Origin: Penicillium oxalicum
Lineage: Eukaryota; Ascomycota; Eurotiomycetes; Eurotiales; Aspergillaceae
Direction of reading: 5' to 3'
Length of the DNA: 64,000 nt
NCBI RefSeq assembly: GCF_001723175.1
Contig: NC_064651.1
Coordinates: 1,798,001 to 1,862,000 of the forward strand
Part shown: positions 1 to 11,252 of the stretch, piece by piece
How the letters are laid out: every line of letters begins with the position of its first letter
How positions within the stretch are numbered: position 1 is the stretch's first letter
The notes under the pieces: model-generated
What the model was told of the DNA's origin: nothing
Seen by the model: only the letters and a program-made list of their open reading frames with translations
The model's database searches: none
Made by a program: the position numbers and the translations under genes

Positions 1-3000
1 ACGGAGGATGGCAGAAGGGTGGAAAGCGGTCTTCTTCCTTCACTGCTGTCGACCCGGGACCAGTTGATGGAAGAGGTCGGTGTACTTCCTGCGCATGCGG
101 AGCGCATGCGCGAAATGATGGAGGATACATTTTTGAGATCTTTTCTGGCGCTCGATTTCCCACCGACACACACTATACCGGAGGGTAGCTCTGAGCGGGC
201 TTACCTCACGGATCAGCTGCAAGAAAGAGGAATCTCCGGCAGTGGGATTGAAAGGGCGCTGGCGCTTTTCAATGCGGACGATAATTATGGCGAAGAGCTG
301 CGTCGCCGTCGTCAGAACGGGGAACGTGTGACCTTATCGACATCGACATTTCCCTTCGTCAACGAGCCGGATCCGAATCAGGAAGGCGGGGAGACGGTCG
401 TTGATGACCAAAGTGTCTTCTCCTGGCGGGAAGGCAATAATGAAACTTCCCCTGCGAGAGAGGGTCAAAACTTGCTGAATCTGCTCTACCACATCGCGGA
501 GGATCAGGCGCGCCGAGATGGTTACATCCACCGTGGGGTGACCTGCAACAGTTGCGGAGTCATGCCTATTCAAGGAATACGCTACCGTTGTGCCAATTGC
601 ATCGATTACGATCTTTGTGAGACATGTGAAGCAATGCAAGTTCATATCAAGACTCATCTCTTCTACAAGGTCCGCATACCAGCGCCCTTCCTGGGCAATC
701 CTCGTCAATCGCAGCCGGTCTGGTATCCTGGAAAGCCACTGAGCCTGCCGCGCAGCCTTCCGCGTCCTCTCGCCAAGCGCTTGATCCGCGAAACTCAGTT
801 CGAGAATACTGAGATTGATGCACTCTGGGACCAATTCCGCTGTCTAGCGAGCCATGAATGGGCAGACGATCCCAACAAGCTCTACATGGCCATCGACCGC
901 AAAACGTTTGACCGTTGCTTTGTTCCCAATACATCTCAGCGCCCGCCCCCTCCAAGTCTGATCTATGATCGCATGTTTGCATTCTACGATACCAACGGCG
1001 ACAATCTTATCGGCTTCGAGGAGTTCCTGAAAGGGCTGGCTAGCCTCAACAACAAGAGCACGGATGAACGGCTGCGTCGCGTTTTCCGGGGCTACGACAT
1101 TGACGGTGATGGATATGTCGAGAGAAAAGATTTCTTGAGGATGTTCCGGGCGTACTATACCCTCAGCCGAGAGTTGACCCGTGACATGGTGGCAGGACTC
1201 GAAGATGACTTCCTGGATGGTGGTGCCCGAGACGTGGTTCTGGGCAGCCAGCCCATTAGCTCCGCCTTCCCCGGTACCATTCCTCCGGGAGAGGCATCAC
1301 GGCTTGGCGAAGGCAAGCGCGTGAACGCGGATGGCGATATGGAGATTATTGACAATAGTGGCATTCTTCGCTCGGATGGTGCTGACACTGGCGATCGTTA
1401 TGCAGTCATTGGGGATGCCTCTGTCAGGCAGCAATTTGGTCGTACAAGGCCACTCATTCCGTCTGGAGTGCGGCTACCAAATATCACGATTGAGGCTCGG
1501 CGGCGCGACGACGCGCAACAAGGCGAGAGTGAAGAGACCAACGAGGAGGAAGGGAGGGAGGCAGAGGAAGGTGAAGCTGATGAGCCAAATGATGATGGCG
1601 TATGGCCGCGTTCGGCACCGATCCAGCCAGAGGACATTGTGAATGTCATTGGAACGTATGTACCCCCGGAGATCAGCGACCCAATCGTTCGAGCACGTCT
1701 CGTGACAACCATTTTTGACAGATTCCGGGATACCGAGGAGCGACGCTTCGAAGAAGCGCGTCGCAACGGGATCGATGAACGCTGGCGTCGCAGAGCCTTC
1801 TACACAGATGAGGAAGACGGTGCCACTATCCCCGAGGGGTACCGCAGAGATCCTACTTTCGATGATGACTTGAGCGACAACGCATCTGTAGACGACCAGT
1901 CCACGGTTGAGTCGCATCCCCCTTCTCCTCGTTCAAGGTCTTCTTCCAAGGTCCGGTTCGAGGACGACATTGCTGACGATTACGATGTGCGGTCGAATCC
2001 GTCAACCTCGTCACGCAGTATTCCTGTCGGTGAGCGATGGGGCGGCTTTGAGATTCCAGAGGTGGAGAGGGATGTCGGCAAGGAGTATTTATACCAAGTG
2101 ACACAGCAAGGGTTCAATGAGCTTCTGGATATCCTGTTCAAGGAAAAGGAAGATTTGATGATGGAAGTCTATCGCACACGCATTGACCGGAAGACCTGGG
2201 CCCATGAAATTGAACAGTATGATAGCGTTGCTCAGGAGCCCCCAGCGAAGGAAGGTGAAGCGATCTTCCCAAACAACGAGGAACATCTGCAGCAGATTAC
2301 CCAGGAGCGTTCGCTCGACGATCTTCTAAGTCGGGCTGGCTATTCGGTCCAAAGTCCGACCTTGGAGCCGATTGATGCTCAGCCAGTTCTGGCACCACCT
2401 ACGCCGGGTCGCGTCACGACGCCAGATGGTTATGCGCGACCTACTTCTGCGTCTAGTTTCCGTTCCGAGGAGAGCGCGGATCAGGATTCATCCCTTCGGC
2501 AAACCGAAACTGACGGCCATGTCCACGACGAGGACGATTGGACGGACTCGGTGGCCAGCTCTGTTGCCGCGGACGACCAGCCCACTCCGTCAGAACACGC
2601 TACCTTTGGAGAGTCGTTCCACATCGAGCCCGAGGCCCGCGTTGATGAACCTCTTTATTACGACTCCACCCTCCCACAATTCCGCCCTGAGACAGACAGT
2701 GTCGACGGAAATGCCCCAGCCATGATTTCCGGCGATGGTATCAGTGGATTCGAAACGCAACGCCTCCCCAGTCAAATACTGCTTTTACCAGAGAGCAATA
2801 TCTCCCTCCCTGCGCCCTCTTCTCCCCACTCATTTCCCGCAGATGCCGAAGAGACTGCACCCAAGCTCTCTCCCTCGCCCAAGCTCTCTTCCTCTCCCAT
2901 GCAGTCGCTCCCGCCGGCACCAGCCTCATTCACGTCCAAGCAAGACGACTCTAACCCGCAGAGGCCAGGGCCACGAACTCTCGCCCGATGGGCCTACCTC

Positions 3001-3141
3001 AATCGCCTCGAGCGTGAAGCAAAGGAACGGGGCGGCAGTGGAGCCAAGCTCAACTTTGAAGAGTTCAGCAAACGTATGATGGCGGACAAGGGTCGCCGAT
3101 TGGCTTTTGTTGCCTCGTGGATTGAAATGGCGAGTTTCTGA
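1..3141 (+). CDS. ZZ-type zinc finger and EF-hand protein, 5' end outside the window
   Basis: The frame is open from base 1, so the start codon lies to the left; about 1046 codons are visible, ending in TGA at 3139-3141. Around residues 178-225 of the fragment is a ZZ zinc finger with paired cysteines (CNSCG, CANC, CETC). It is followed by two EF-hand calcium-binding loops near residues 328-345 (DTNGDNLIGFEE) and 364-380 (DIDGDGYVERKD). The C-terminal half is acidic and Ser/Pro-rich and probably disordered. ZZ domains bind peptides and EF-hands bind calcium, so a calcium-responsive adaptor role is plausible. That role is inferred; I do not recognise a named orthologue. No intron is needed in the visible part. 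Confidence 0.85.
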   Translation, partial: TEDGRRVESGLLPSLLSTRDQLMEEVGVLPAHAERMREMMEDTFLRSFLALDFPPTHTIPEGSSERAYLTDQLQERGISGSGIERALALFNADDNYGEELRRRRQNGERVTLSTSTFPFVNEPDPNQEGGETVVDDQSVFSWREGNNETSPAREGQNLLNLLYHIAEDQARRDGYIHRGVTCNSCGVMPIQGIRYRCANCIDYDLCETCEAMQVHIKTHLFYKVRIPAPFLGNPRQSQPVWYPGKPLSLPRSLPRPLAKRLIRETQFENTEIDALWDQFRCLASHEWADDPNKLYMAIDRKTFDRCFVPNTSQRPPPPSLIYDRMFAFYDTNGDNLIGFEEFLKGLASLNNKSTDERLRRVFRGYDIDGDGYVERKDFLRMFRAYYTLSRELTRDMVAGLEDDFLDGGARDVVLGSQPISSAFPGTIPPGEASRLGEGKRVNADGDMEIIDNSGILRSDGADTGDRYAVIGDASVRQQFGRTRPLIPSGVRLPNITIEARRRDDAQQGESEETNEEEGREAEEGEADEPNDDGVWPRSAPIQPEDIVNVIGTYVPPEISDPIVRARLVTTIFDRFRDTEERRFEEARRNGIDERWRRRAFYTDEEDGATIPEGYRRDPTFDDDLSDNASVDDQSTVESHPPSPRSRSSSKVRFEDDIADDYDVRSNPSTSSRSIPVGERWGGFEIPEVERDVGKEYLYQVTQQGFNELLDILFKEKEDLMMEVYRTRIDRKTWAHEIEQYDSVAQEPPAKEGEAIFPNNEEHLQQITQERSLDDLLSRAGYSVQSPTLEPIDAQPVLAPPTPGRVTTPDGYARPTSASSFRSEESADQDSSLRQTETDGHVHDEDDWTDSVASSVAADDQPTPSEHATFGESFHIEPEARVDEPLYYDSTLPQFRPETDSVDGNAPAMISGDGISGFETQRLPSQILLLPESNISLPAPSSPHSFPADAEETAPKLSPSPKLSSSPMQSLPPAPASFTSKQDDSNPQRPGPRTLARWAYLNRLEREAKERGGSGAKLNFEEFSKRMMADKGRRLAFVASWIEMASF

Positions 3142-3899
3142 TTTGCCTTGGCCCTGAAACCTCATGTAGCCAGTATGGCATTACGATTTTCAAAATACAA
3201 GACCAACTCTCATAGTTCCTACACTCGTATGCCGCTTCAGCTCACTTGGGTGCCCGTGACCGGTAGTTGATGGCCGGTAACGTAAGATCTGTAGAGCAGC
3301 GCTTTGAATAGACGGGCATTTAATACTCCTTAACTCATGATGGAGAGATCTCGATAGTGCTGCCCATTTGGTACATTGTACTCGATCGGGGTAGCTACCA
3401 TGACGGAGAAAAAAGTGATGGACAATATGCAGTCTTGCAAAATGACCATCGATGACTTGTGTAATAAGTCGATGAACTGGACGATATGCTGCGGTCTCGA
3501 TAGGATTTTCCATTCTCGTGTTGTCCCCTTACGGGCTGAGGGGAGTCTCGCGTCATACTTACCAAGAGGCTTTCTTGCCATTTTGGGAAAATATACTTCT
3601 TTAGATGTGACGCCTCGAATCATGTGACTCGATGAGTTCTTGCCAGGTTTCTCGATTCAGTGCTATTCCTTCATACATTGATCTCTTGTGTTTTCTCCAC
3701 CAACATTATCAAGAAGTGATAACCTACATGGTATTCGTGCCACGGATGCTCCTCTTACGAGCAATCCTCTCAAAGAGAATGTCCGATGTTGACGTCGCAA
3801 CAAAGTAAATACAAAAACAGTTTGCAACGGGTAAACCCCCCCCCCCCCCCCCCCCTCCAAAGTGCTCCAGACGCTTGAGCTGGAATAGCCGGGAGGACG
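3142..3899. other. Intergenic region, ZZ/EF-hand gene to HNH-like gene
   Basis: No supported gene. It holds the 3' region of the upstream gene and a 20-base C run at 3836-3855 ahead of the next start codon. Open frames here are short and resemble nothing I know. Confidence 0.6.
3836..3855 (+). repeat. Poly-C run (20 C) in the leader of the HNH-like gene
   Basis: An uninterrupted run of 20 C ends 44 bases before the ATG at 3900. Similar sense-strand C runs precede several other genes in this window. Confidence 0.9.
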
Positions 3900-5004
3900 A
3901 TGGCAGAAGATTCGTCTGTCTTGTCAGATGATGGGCGCAATGTTTATTTTTTCCATGGTTCGACTGGGGACATGCTAGGTGGATTGTTTCAAAATGGGTC
4001 AATTACCCAAGCCAACTTCATCGACATGCTCAATATTGCCCTGGTCGTTGTACCACATCCCCCTGCTGAATCGCGTCTATTGACCGTCAAGGCAAGGTCC
4101 GGGCAGATTATTTCACAGAGTAGTCAGTCCCTCATACCTGGTGATTACGATGTTTACGCCTCGGATGGCGGTGAGTATGATGGTAATACTTGGGTTTAAG
4201 ATTCATAAGGAAAAGAAGAATATGACGGGGAAAAAAAGAAAAGGAAAATCTGGCTGACTTGACTTTGGTAGATTCCATCCAAATCAATCAGGAGCCTTTC
4301 GTGCGTCGACTGCCTTCCTCTAATCTTCGTAGCCGCGAAGCAGCAGATTTCCAAAAGGGCGTACAGGCAAGAGATGGAAAATGTGTATTTACGGGGATCG
4401 TCAACCGTCGCGCTCATCTGAATAAGTGGGTGGGCTGGGAGGCGGCCTATATCTTCCCTCCTGAGAGGGAAGACATTTCGATAGAAAACGATTTCGATCG
4501 ATTGATCACCGGTACTGAATCGGGTGGCTATTCTGACCGTTCTGCGCCCATTTACTCCACTCGAAATGGGTTGCTGCTTCAGACAACTATATTTCAATTG
4601 TTTGTCGAATATTCGGTTTCGGTGAATGCAGATGTATGCACCCCCATGCTTCATATGCAAGATACCACAAGCAGGTTGTATGCTGATGCATCTCATAGGA
4701 TGGGTACAAGATCACTTCTTTCATCCCCGACGACATGGGAGTGGATGGAAGAATCCTTGACCCTGTGTGTCGAAACCCTGACGAGCCGAACCACGTCTCG
4801 GACGACCTTCTCCGCTGGCACTTCAGACAAAGTGTTCTGGGAAATATGAGAGGTGCAGGAGAGCCTTCGTTCGAGCATGATTACCCACCGGGATCCGATA
4901 TGCTTAAGGAAATCCTTGAGGGGCCCTATCCGAATGAACGGTTCGAAATGGAACTTTCATTGAGACTGCGAGGGTGGGAAGACCCTTCAGGCTTTGTTCG
5001 GTGA
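3900..5004 (+). CDS. HNH-nuclease-family fungal protein with degenerate catalytic residues
   Basis: Three exons: 3900-4170, 4272-4633 and 4699-5004. The introns are GTGAGT...GGTAG and GTATGC...CATAG, and the frame joins at both, giving a protein of 312 residues. The central part resembles the fungal HNH_2-type domain: CVFTG (strand before the active site), then WEAAYIFP, RNGLLL and FQLFVEY, then DDGYKI. In active members these stretches are usually AAHIFP/AAHIVP, NGLLL and D-H-x-LFD. Here the first His is Tyr, the Asn is kept and the second His is Phe. The protein is therefore probably not a working nuclease, although its reading frame and splice sites are intact. These fungal HNH proteins have poorly known roles. 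The start follows the C run; no in-frame ATG further upstream is supported. Confidence 0.75.
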
Positions 5005-5916
5005 TGCAATATCAGCAGCGAGAGCGTTCATTCAGGATCAAAATGGGAGAGACTTGGTGAAGGGCAGGGAGATGGAGAAAATAGGCGAGAAAAAGGGTGG
5101 AAGTATAGTAATAGTATACTCGCCTTGCTGTTTGATTTCCAATTCACTGCATTTTATATTTTTCTGGATGTAGGAATTGCTACTCCAGATTGGGCGTCGA
5201 GTCTTGTGTCTCCTACTCTGGATCAGGTGTATCACGGAAGAATGAGAGACTCTCATTGTTAGATGTCCATTATTATGGCTTGCAAACCCAGCGTGATGGT
5301 GTGATGCGCACTGGATTGTTGACTTGGTCGACGACCACTTCCGGCCTGCGCCAGGGTGCCGGAGAAAGAGAATTGATATGAGACCACCTCCGGCGACGAC
5401 TCTCTGTCACAAGGGGATTGTTCAGGTAGACGTGATAATGCGTTGGTCTCGTGCCTGTGTTTTACCTCGACATTTGCACCGAAATTGAAGATGAATGCAT
5501 ACCATCCAATTGCCCGTCTCAACCAGCAATGGTCGAGACTCCCGCGTAGTCCACGGCCAACCAAAGAAAAGCTTTACATGAAACCTCTCGTGTAACCTTT
5601 TACTCTACGCTGCAATGCACAAAGACAGAATGGCGGGGTGGACTATGCGCAACTTGAGAGTCAAGCCTCAGTAATTGTACAGCTTGTCAATTGATCCAAG
5701 TCACCATTATAAGACCTCTTCTATATGCGTGGGGCGAAGGGCTAACTTGCCCGCAACCGACAAGACAAAGAAAAATGACTCGCTCGCCGCTCAAGCCGAT
5801 GTTGGAGATGGTCTGGTTCGAACGTCTCAGAACCACACGACTTGATTCGCTTCGTTACCCGGGCCCCATCCGAGGCTCTTTCACGTATCTCAAAGGCCCG
5901 TCATCGTTGCACAAGC
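5005..5916. other. Intergenic region, HNH-like gene to ATP18
   Basis: Two 3' ends converge here. Small open frames on both strands do not resemble a known protein and no splice-joined coding pattern was found. Confidence 0.6.
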
Positions 5917-6505
5917 TTAGTGGGAGTTACCACCCTTGGCGTTGGGGTTGCGAGGGTCGTTCTTGAACTCGGCAGCTGGGGAGAATTGAAATGTCAGTGG
6001 ACAAGCGCGAAAAGGAAAGAGTCATCGTGAGAGCCGACTGTCGGGTCATTGTGGAGGGGTAGAGGCTTGATATTGCGCCATTTGAAGGGAGAGGCGGGCT
6101 CTCACAGAGAGCAGAAAAGGAAAGGGAACCGCAGGTCGCAAAGGGAGAACTCACTGTTGGACAGAGCGTTCTGCAGAGAGTTGACGCCGTAGAGAACAAT
6201 GACACCTAAAAAGGACAGTGATTAGAGCGCTAAGTTTCGCAAACCGCGCGGGTCCAGCGACGGAGAAGAGTCGATGTCGACGATCAATCTGCGTCGATTG
6301 GGGCGAGAGTCGAAAGAAGGAAGCGAGTGTGCATACCGGCAGCGAAGAAGGGAGTCATGGGGCCAGCTGATAATTGAATACCGTTAGTCAAACAGGGTCC
6401 GATGGAGCGTCCGGGTGGAGAGGCCGAGCGATTCAAATCGCTCGAGGGGTTTCCAGATTCCAACATACCCAGGAGACCGGGAAACTTCTTTCCGAGGAGA
6501 GACAT
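5917..6505 (-). CDS. ATP18: ATP synthase subunit J/i (mitochondrial F1Fo)
   Basis: A 58-residue protein in four small exons, in transcript order 6505-6469, 6366-6337, 6205-6155 and 5975-5917 (stop TAA at 5919-5917). All introns are GT-AG. The joined protein begins MSLLGKKFP, continues with PMTPFFAAG and VIVLYGVNSLQNAL, and ends FKNDPRNPN...GGNSH. Those are hallmarks of Atp18, the small single-pass subunit of the Fo membrane sector (yeast 59 residues). The hydrophobic stretch FFAAGVIVLYGV is the membrane helix. No single exon is long enough to be noticed as an open frame, so automated annotation could miss it. It shares a 271-bp upstream region with the divergent SPC19. Confidence 0.93.
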
Positions 6506-6776
6506 GGTGACTGAGATGTGCGAAGGCGAGAGGGATTTCGAGATTCGCGGAGTGGTTCAAGGATCGATGATGGAGAGAGAGGAGAAGTGAGGTTTGGAGT
6601 TTGACCGGCCCGAGACGCCTTACCGCTCTAGGAAGCGGCGTGGCCGCTTTAACCCGATAGTTCGATCATTTCCCGATTCCGCGGTGTTTATCGACGTCGA
6701 GAGCAGAACGCCGGACGCTGGACGCCGAACATAATAATCACAGTTGTCATTCCTCCTGCGAGCAGTCACGTTTGAC
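6506..6776. promoter_or_regulatory. Shared bidirectional promoter region of ATP18 and SPC19
   Basis: Only 271 bp separate the two divergent start codons, so the promoters must overlap. I see no clear TATA box. Confidence 0.6.
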
Positions 6777-7393
6777 ATGACTTCATCCTTGGCCTCCTCG
6801 GTGACTTCTCTGCAGTCATCACTGCAGCTTCTGGATAATTCAATCAATACTTTGGATTCAGGCGTGAACGACTTTCCCCGCCTATGCAAAGTCCTGCAAA
6901 CAACGAGGGTAAGTAATGGTGGTCGTATGCTCGTAAATATCGATCAACTATACCTTCAATACTAACCGTCTACAAAATCTAGCACTTTGAACTTCTGCCG
7001 GAGCCAACACTGCGTGAGGCGCAACAATCCCTTCTCGACGAGATCAAACCAAGCATAGCGCACCTTCTCTCCATCTCGTCCAACCATGTCGAAAAACTAG
7101 CCCGTCGTGAACAGAGTCTGAAAGCGCAATGTGACCTACAAGAGGGCCGGCTCTCTTCCAAATCCGAAAGCAAGTATTCAGCTGCGCGCTCTCACGCTCA
7201 AGGAGGCGGCGCGGCACGAAGTCGCCTGGCGCCATCGGGTAGTACCGCCTCGTCCAGCAACACCGCCACACGAGCCCTGGAATTACGGCGGCTTGTTCAG
7301 AAAAAGGAGCGGTTGAAGTATGTTGTTGATCGACTAGAGCTGCAGAGTAGGCAGCGAGAGCGCCAGTTGAGGAAGAGTATGGCCATGAAGTGA
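6777..7393 (+). CDS. SPC19: DASH/Dam1 complex subunit Spc19
   Basis: Two exons, 6777-6908 and 6983-7393, joined across a 74-nt GTAAGT...TCTAG intron, giving 180 residues. The N-terminus (SLQSSLQLLDNSINTLD, then DFPRLCKVLQTTRHFEL across the splice) and the central EKLARREQSL...QEGRL are typical of Spc19. Spc19 is a kinetochore subunit of the microtubule-binding DASH ring that couples chromosomes to spindle microtubules. The C-terminus is basic with an Arg/Lys-rich helix. The ATG at 6777 was chosen because it opens the conserved N-terminus; upstream in-frame codons lack an ATG. Confidence 0.93.
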
Positions 7394-7950
7394 AGGAGAA
7401 GCACACTCCGGGCGAGGCGAGTGGCCGTAAGATTCATTCACCTTTCGGAGGTATTGTGCCAGGTGCCCGGTACCTGTCACTTGTCATTTCAGGGCTGACA
7501 ATGGTCCCAAGAGACTGAGGGAGGAGGGAAAGGGAATCAACTGTCTCGAAAGGATAGTCATCTTCTTTGCCTGAGAGCACTGAGCCCCTCATCCTCCATA
7601 GCTTCGTCTTTGCCCTCAGTCTGTCTTGTGCGCGAACGCCGAGCCAAACTTATCCGAGCAGCCCTTTTCTTCATACCAAGTATAGATACCCACAATTAAT
7701 GAATGATTCATGACACAACCAGGGGAATATGAAAATTCAGAGTGAAGAATATATTTTGACGAAAAATCGCGCGGCCTGAAAATGGTATCCTGATGTACAC
7801 GCATATGTAAAAACCCCTCTCGAACCGCTCGAGTATGCAACCGGTGTAGTATAGTAGTACAGTGTTTCCAAAACAAGATGTCCTTACGCATGCTGCCCTC
7901 ATGGCGGTTTGCTGGAGAGAAAAAAAAAAGGGGATGATGATCAAAGGCCA
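7394..7950. other. Intergenic region, SPC19 and RSM22 3' ends
   Basis: Two 3' ends converge here. No gene is supported. Confidence 0.6.
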
Positions 7951-10432
7951 TCACAGCAAGTCCTCAGCAGCGTCGCGTCGCTTCACACTCTGTCGGACCT
8001 TCTTCTTGTCGGCGTGCTTCTTCCAGCTTGGAACACGCTGCCCTCTCTTGCGACTAGGGGCTTCCACGATCTCGTCATCATCGCCCTCGTCCCGTTCCGC
8101 CTCAAGTTCGTCAAAGTCGCCCTCTTCGTCCATCTCTCGAGAACCAGCCTTGGCAGCGGCCCGTCGAGCAAGACGCTCTTTCTTGCCTTCGCCGTGCTTG
8201 TCGCCAAGATTCAGCTTGCGCGGGATGCGAGTCTTGGCACCCAGAGCCCATAGATCGCCCCAGTTGGATTTGCGAGCGTCACGATAGGCCTGGCGACTGA
8301 AGGAACGTGGGACCGTCCACCGTTCAATCTTGCCTGCTGGGGTGCAGAGGTCGAAAATGACATGACCCCGGCGCTTGAGAGGTGGATACACGGCACGGGG
8401 CAGCGAAAGAGGATGGAAATCTGCTCTGTCGGGCTCGTCTAGATGCTCAAAGCCCTCGAATGCGGTGTCGGTGGCTTCAGAGTCTTGACGGATATTCTGT
8501 TCCTGCCGCATATCCACACCTCGCTGCACTGCCAGGTAGCTGAACTTGACATCTTCATGGTTCCGGTCCTTGGCACCCATGATACGCTGCAAGAAGGGTG
8601 GGCGAATGTACCGCTGTTCGAAATGGCAATAGTCTCGGCGGCCCTTTGTTGGACCCGCGGGATTGTGCATGGGGCAAGTGGCGTGGTTTGTGCACGGAGC
8701 AATGATCATGCCGGGCTCCTTGGCGATGATGGGCGACTCGATCGAGGAGTCCAAAGTGTTTTCGTACTCCGTTGACCCGGGGCTGGCGATGTGGCGTCTA
8801 AGAAGCATCTCTCGAGCACCGGCAATCGCCTCGAAGCCCTTCTGCCGACCCTTCTCCAGCAGGACGAGCACACCGCCATTGGGGTTCAGCAATTGCCACA
8901 GGTTCTGCACATGCTCTTTGCGCTGATACTCCTCCTCGAATCCAAGGAGAGTGTGAGGCGCAATGACAATGTCGTACTGCTTACGCTTCTGCACAGCTCG
9001 CGTATCCTCGAGAGTTGGTTTCTCGCGGACATGAATGTAGTCTGGCAAGCGAGGAAGGAAGCTAGTGTTGTCCAAGATGGCACTCGCACGCAGACGGAGA
9101 GCGTCCGATCCGGTAAGAACCGTAGACCTGCCGTACGGGATGGGAGCACCTTCGGGATGGTCTGGAACCATCAGTTCGTACTCAGCACGCACAATGTCTC
9201 GCCAAGCCAGAATACCAGCACCGCCACCGCTAGCGTCCAGGACGTTGGGTCCTCCCTCTTGCAAAATCAGCCGACGGATCCAGTCGGTCCCCATGCGTTT
9301 CCGGATTTCGGTCAACACACTCAAGGTCGAGGCGTATATTCCAGGGTACAGAGCGGCAATGTAGGCATTGGCCTCCATCTCGCCCATGTGGTGCTGCGAT
9401 GCATGGAGAGGAATCGGCAATTGTGGCAATTGCGCTCGCGGAGGCGGCGTCGTAGTAGAGTGAGGCAAACCCGGCCCACCGAACAAGCGGCGCGCAGTCT
9501 CTGAAATGTGCTTGTTGGAGAAATCGGACAGAATCACTGAAATAGGACCGGTGACGGTATTCTTTGGAAGGTGGATGGTACTGGGTTCGGTGGTGAATTT
9601 CCCCTCGCGCGTCAGGGGATGAGCACGTGGTGCTGAGTCCGGAACGGCTTCATTCTCGAACTGCTCCATCATGATCTCGCCGCCCAGCTGCTCTGCAACT
9701 TCGTGTGCGGCGCATCGCAATTGTCTCAACTTCCTCGGGCCCTGCATCCATATCGTATACCACTGGAGGCTCGTCCTCGGCTTCGGCATTCTGTTCATAC
9801 TCGATCTCCTCCCATCGACCCTGCCTATCCTCTCGGAACAAGCGATCAGGCTCCCTGTCGCTCTCTTCGGCGGGTAGTTCCTCAGTCACTTCTTGAACGA
9901 GGGGTTGGCCGTAGAGTCGAGTGAAAAGTTGCAACTCCTCCTCATTCAGTATACCGTCTGGGATCGCATCGCCGAATTGCTGTCGGACCATCTCGACCCA
10001 CGCCTCGGGTGTGTATTCCTGGCCATCGGACGGGTCCTCGGGGACTTCGACAAGTTCATCACCTTCGATCAGCCCCAGTTCCAGCATCATTTGTGCCATG
10101 GCATCATCATTTTCGTTGATCCGCTCAATAAGCGTGTTGATCGCCTCGACCGGGTCCGTCTCTATCGGTGAATCCTTGGGCGCGGCGGCAGTAGATGACT
10201 GCCTCTGTGCGGGCGTCCATGATGAAGCCGGATAACGATGAGAAACTTTGTTCAGGGGGCGCTTCGAGAAATCTGATGGCGATTGAGATCGAGCGACTGA
10301 AGTGTGTGGTATTATTGACCTCGCGGCGCCAGAGATCCGTCGCAAACCAGCAGCCCGGGAGACGGACGGGCGCAAAAGGCCTCGAGCCTTTGGACCACCA
10401 GCCCTCATGGGGTTTGAAGGCCTGGCGAGCAT
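7951..10432 (-). CDS. RSM22: Rsm22-like mitoribosomal small-subunit assembly methyltransferase, frame broken near 9700-9706
   Basis: Reads from ATG at 10432 (not the TTG three bases upstream) in one frame to about 9706, then must continue in another frame from about 9700 to the stop at 7951; together about 826 residues. The N-terminus is Arg/Ser-rich with few acidic residues, as in a mitochondrial targeting sequence. The second part has the SAM-binding-like loop LDASGGGAGILAWR, LLNPNGGVLVLLEKG, and a Cys/His cluster (PCTNHATCPMH, DYCHFEQRY) typical of the Rsm22/METTL17 family. These proteins bind the mitochondrial small subunit during assembly. Coding looks good on both sides of the break (ETIAMRRTR before, EVAEQLGGE after). 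A GT-AG intron that repairs the frame with good sites was not found. A small indel, real or a sequencing error, is the simplest explanation. The tail is Lys/Arg-rich. Confidence 0.85.
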
Positions 10433-11252
10433 CAAGAAGCCCTGATCAACTTGTGTGGTGGTTTTGAGGGAGGCAAAAAAAAAATAAGAATCAACCCAAC
10501 GAGAAGATGAAAGGAACTGGAAACAACCGCCGGCTCATCTGCAAAGCTCCGCAAAATTGTTGCCAAGCCCGCGTTTGACCCAAACTCTAATGGCTGTGAT
10601 TGGTGTGGATGTGAATCCTGAAAATTCCCAAGGGCGGAGAGGGACCAGCTAAGAAATTGACATATCTTGTGGGTCAGAATTCATCACTTTTTACAGACCA
10701 GATTACAGCACAATCACAGAAGACAATTCTAATCGCGCCCAAGAGAAAAGTTGAATTGGGGCTGCGTGAAAAATATTCTGCATGGACTAGCGTCTTTTTT
10801 TTTGGTCTCGAAGACAGTCAGCGACGCAAGCCTCCGACACACATTGTAGCTCTGATCTGAGATGCCTCGCATCGATAGTGCAGCCATTTTTGAATCACAG
10901 GTAGCAACCGGCGTCTGTACTACAACCATCTGGCCGATGTCGACTGAAACGGACACATCTCTGCTTTTTCAAAGATGAAATCTCCATTTGAATGCTGTGC
11001 CAGTTAGCGTGGATTGGCCTTTGTCGAGGCGAGTAGCCACCTGTGTGTACTTCTGGATTGATTTCATTATTCACGCTGAGTTTTGCAAAAACTTTGCTCG
11101 TGAATCATTGGGATACATGGTACAAAGTTTGTAGGACAAACTAGATTGTACACAAGTACCAAGGTAGTGATCAGTCGTATCAAAGTCGAAACAATATCTA
11201 CTTCCGGGCTCGTACGAACATTGATCAGCATGGTCCTGCCGTATGTTCGAGG
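10433..11252. other. Intergenic region, RSM22 promoter and RAV2 3' region
   Basis: Nothing beyond short unsupported open frames and A/T runs, such as a 10-base A tract near 10476. Confidence 0.6.

Noticed and set aside
5815..5830. GGTTCGAAC resembling a tRNA B box
   Set aside because: No matching A box or cloverleaf around it; no tRNA found in the window.
9734..9800. A 67-nt GT-AG intron (GTATGA...CCGAG) to repair the RSM22 frame
   Set aside because: Poor acceptor with an earlier, better CAG inside, and it would remove well-coded acidic sequence; an indel is simpler.
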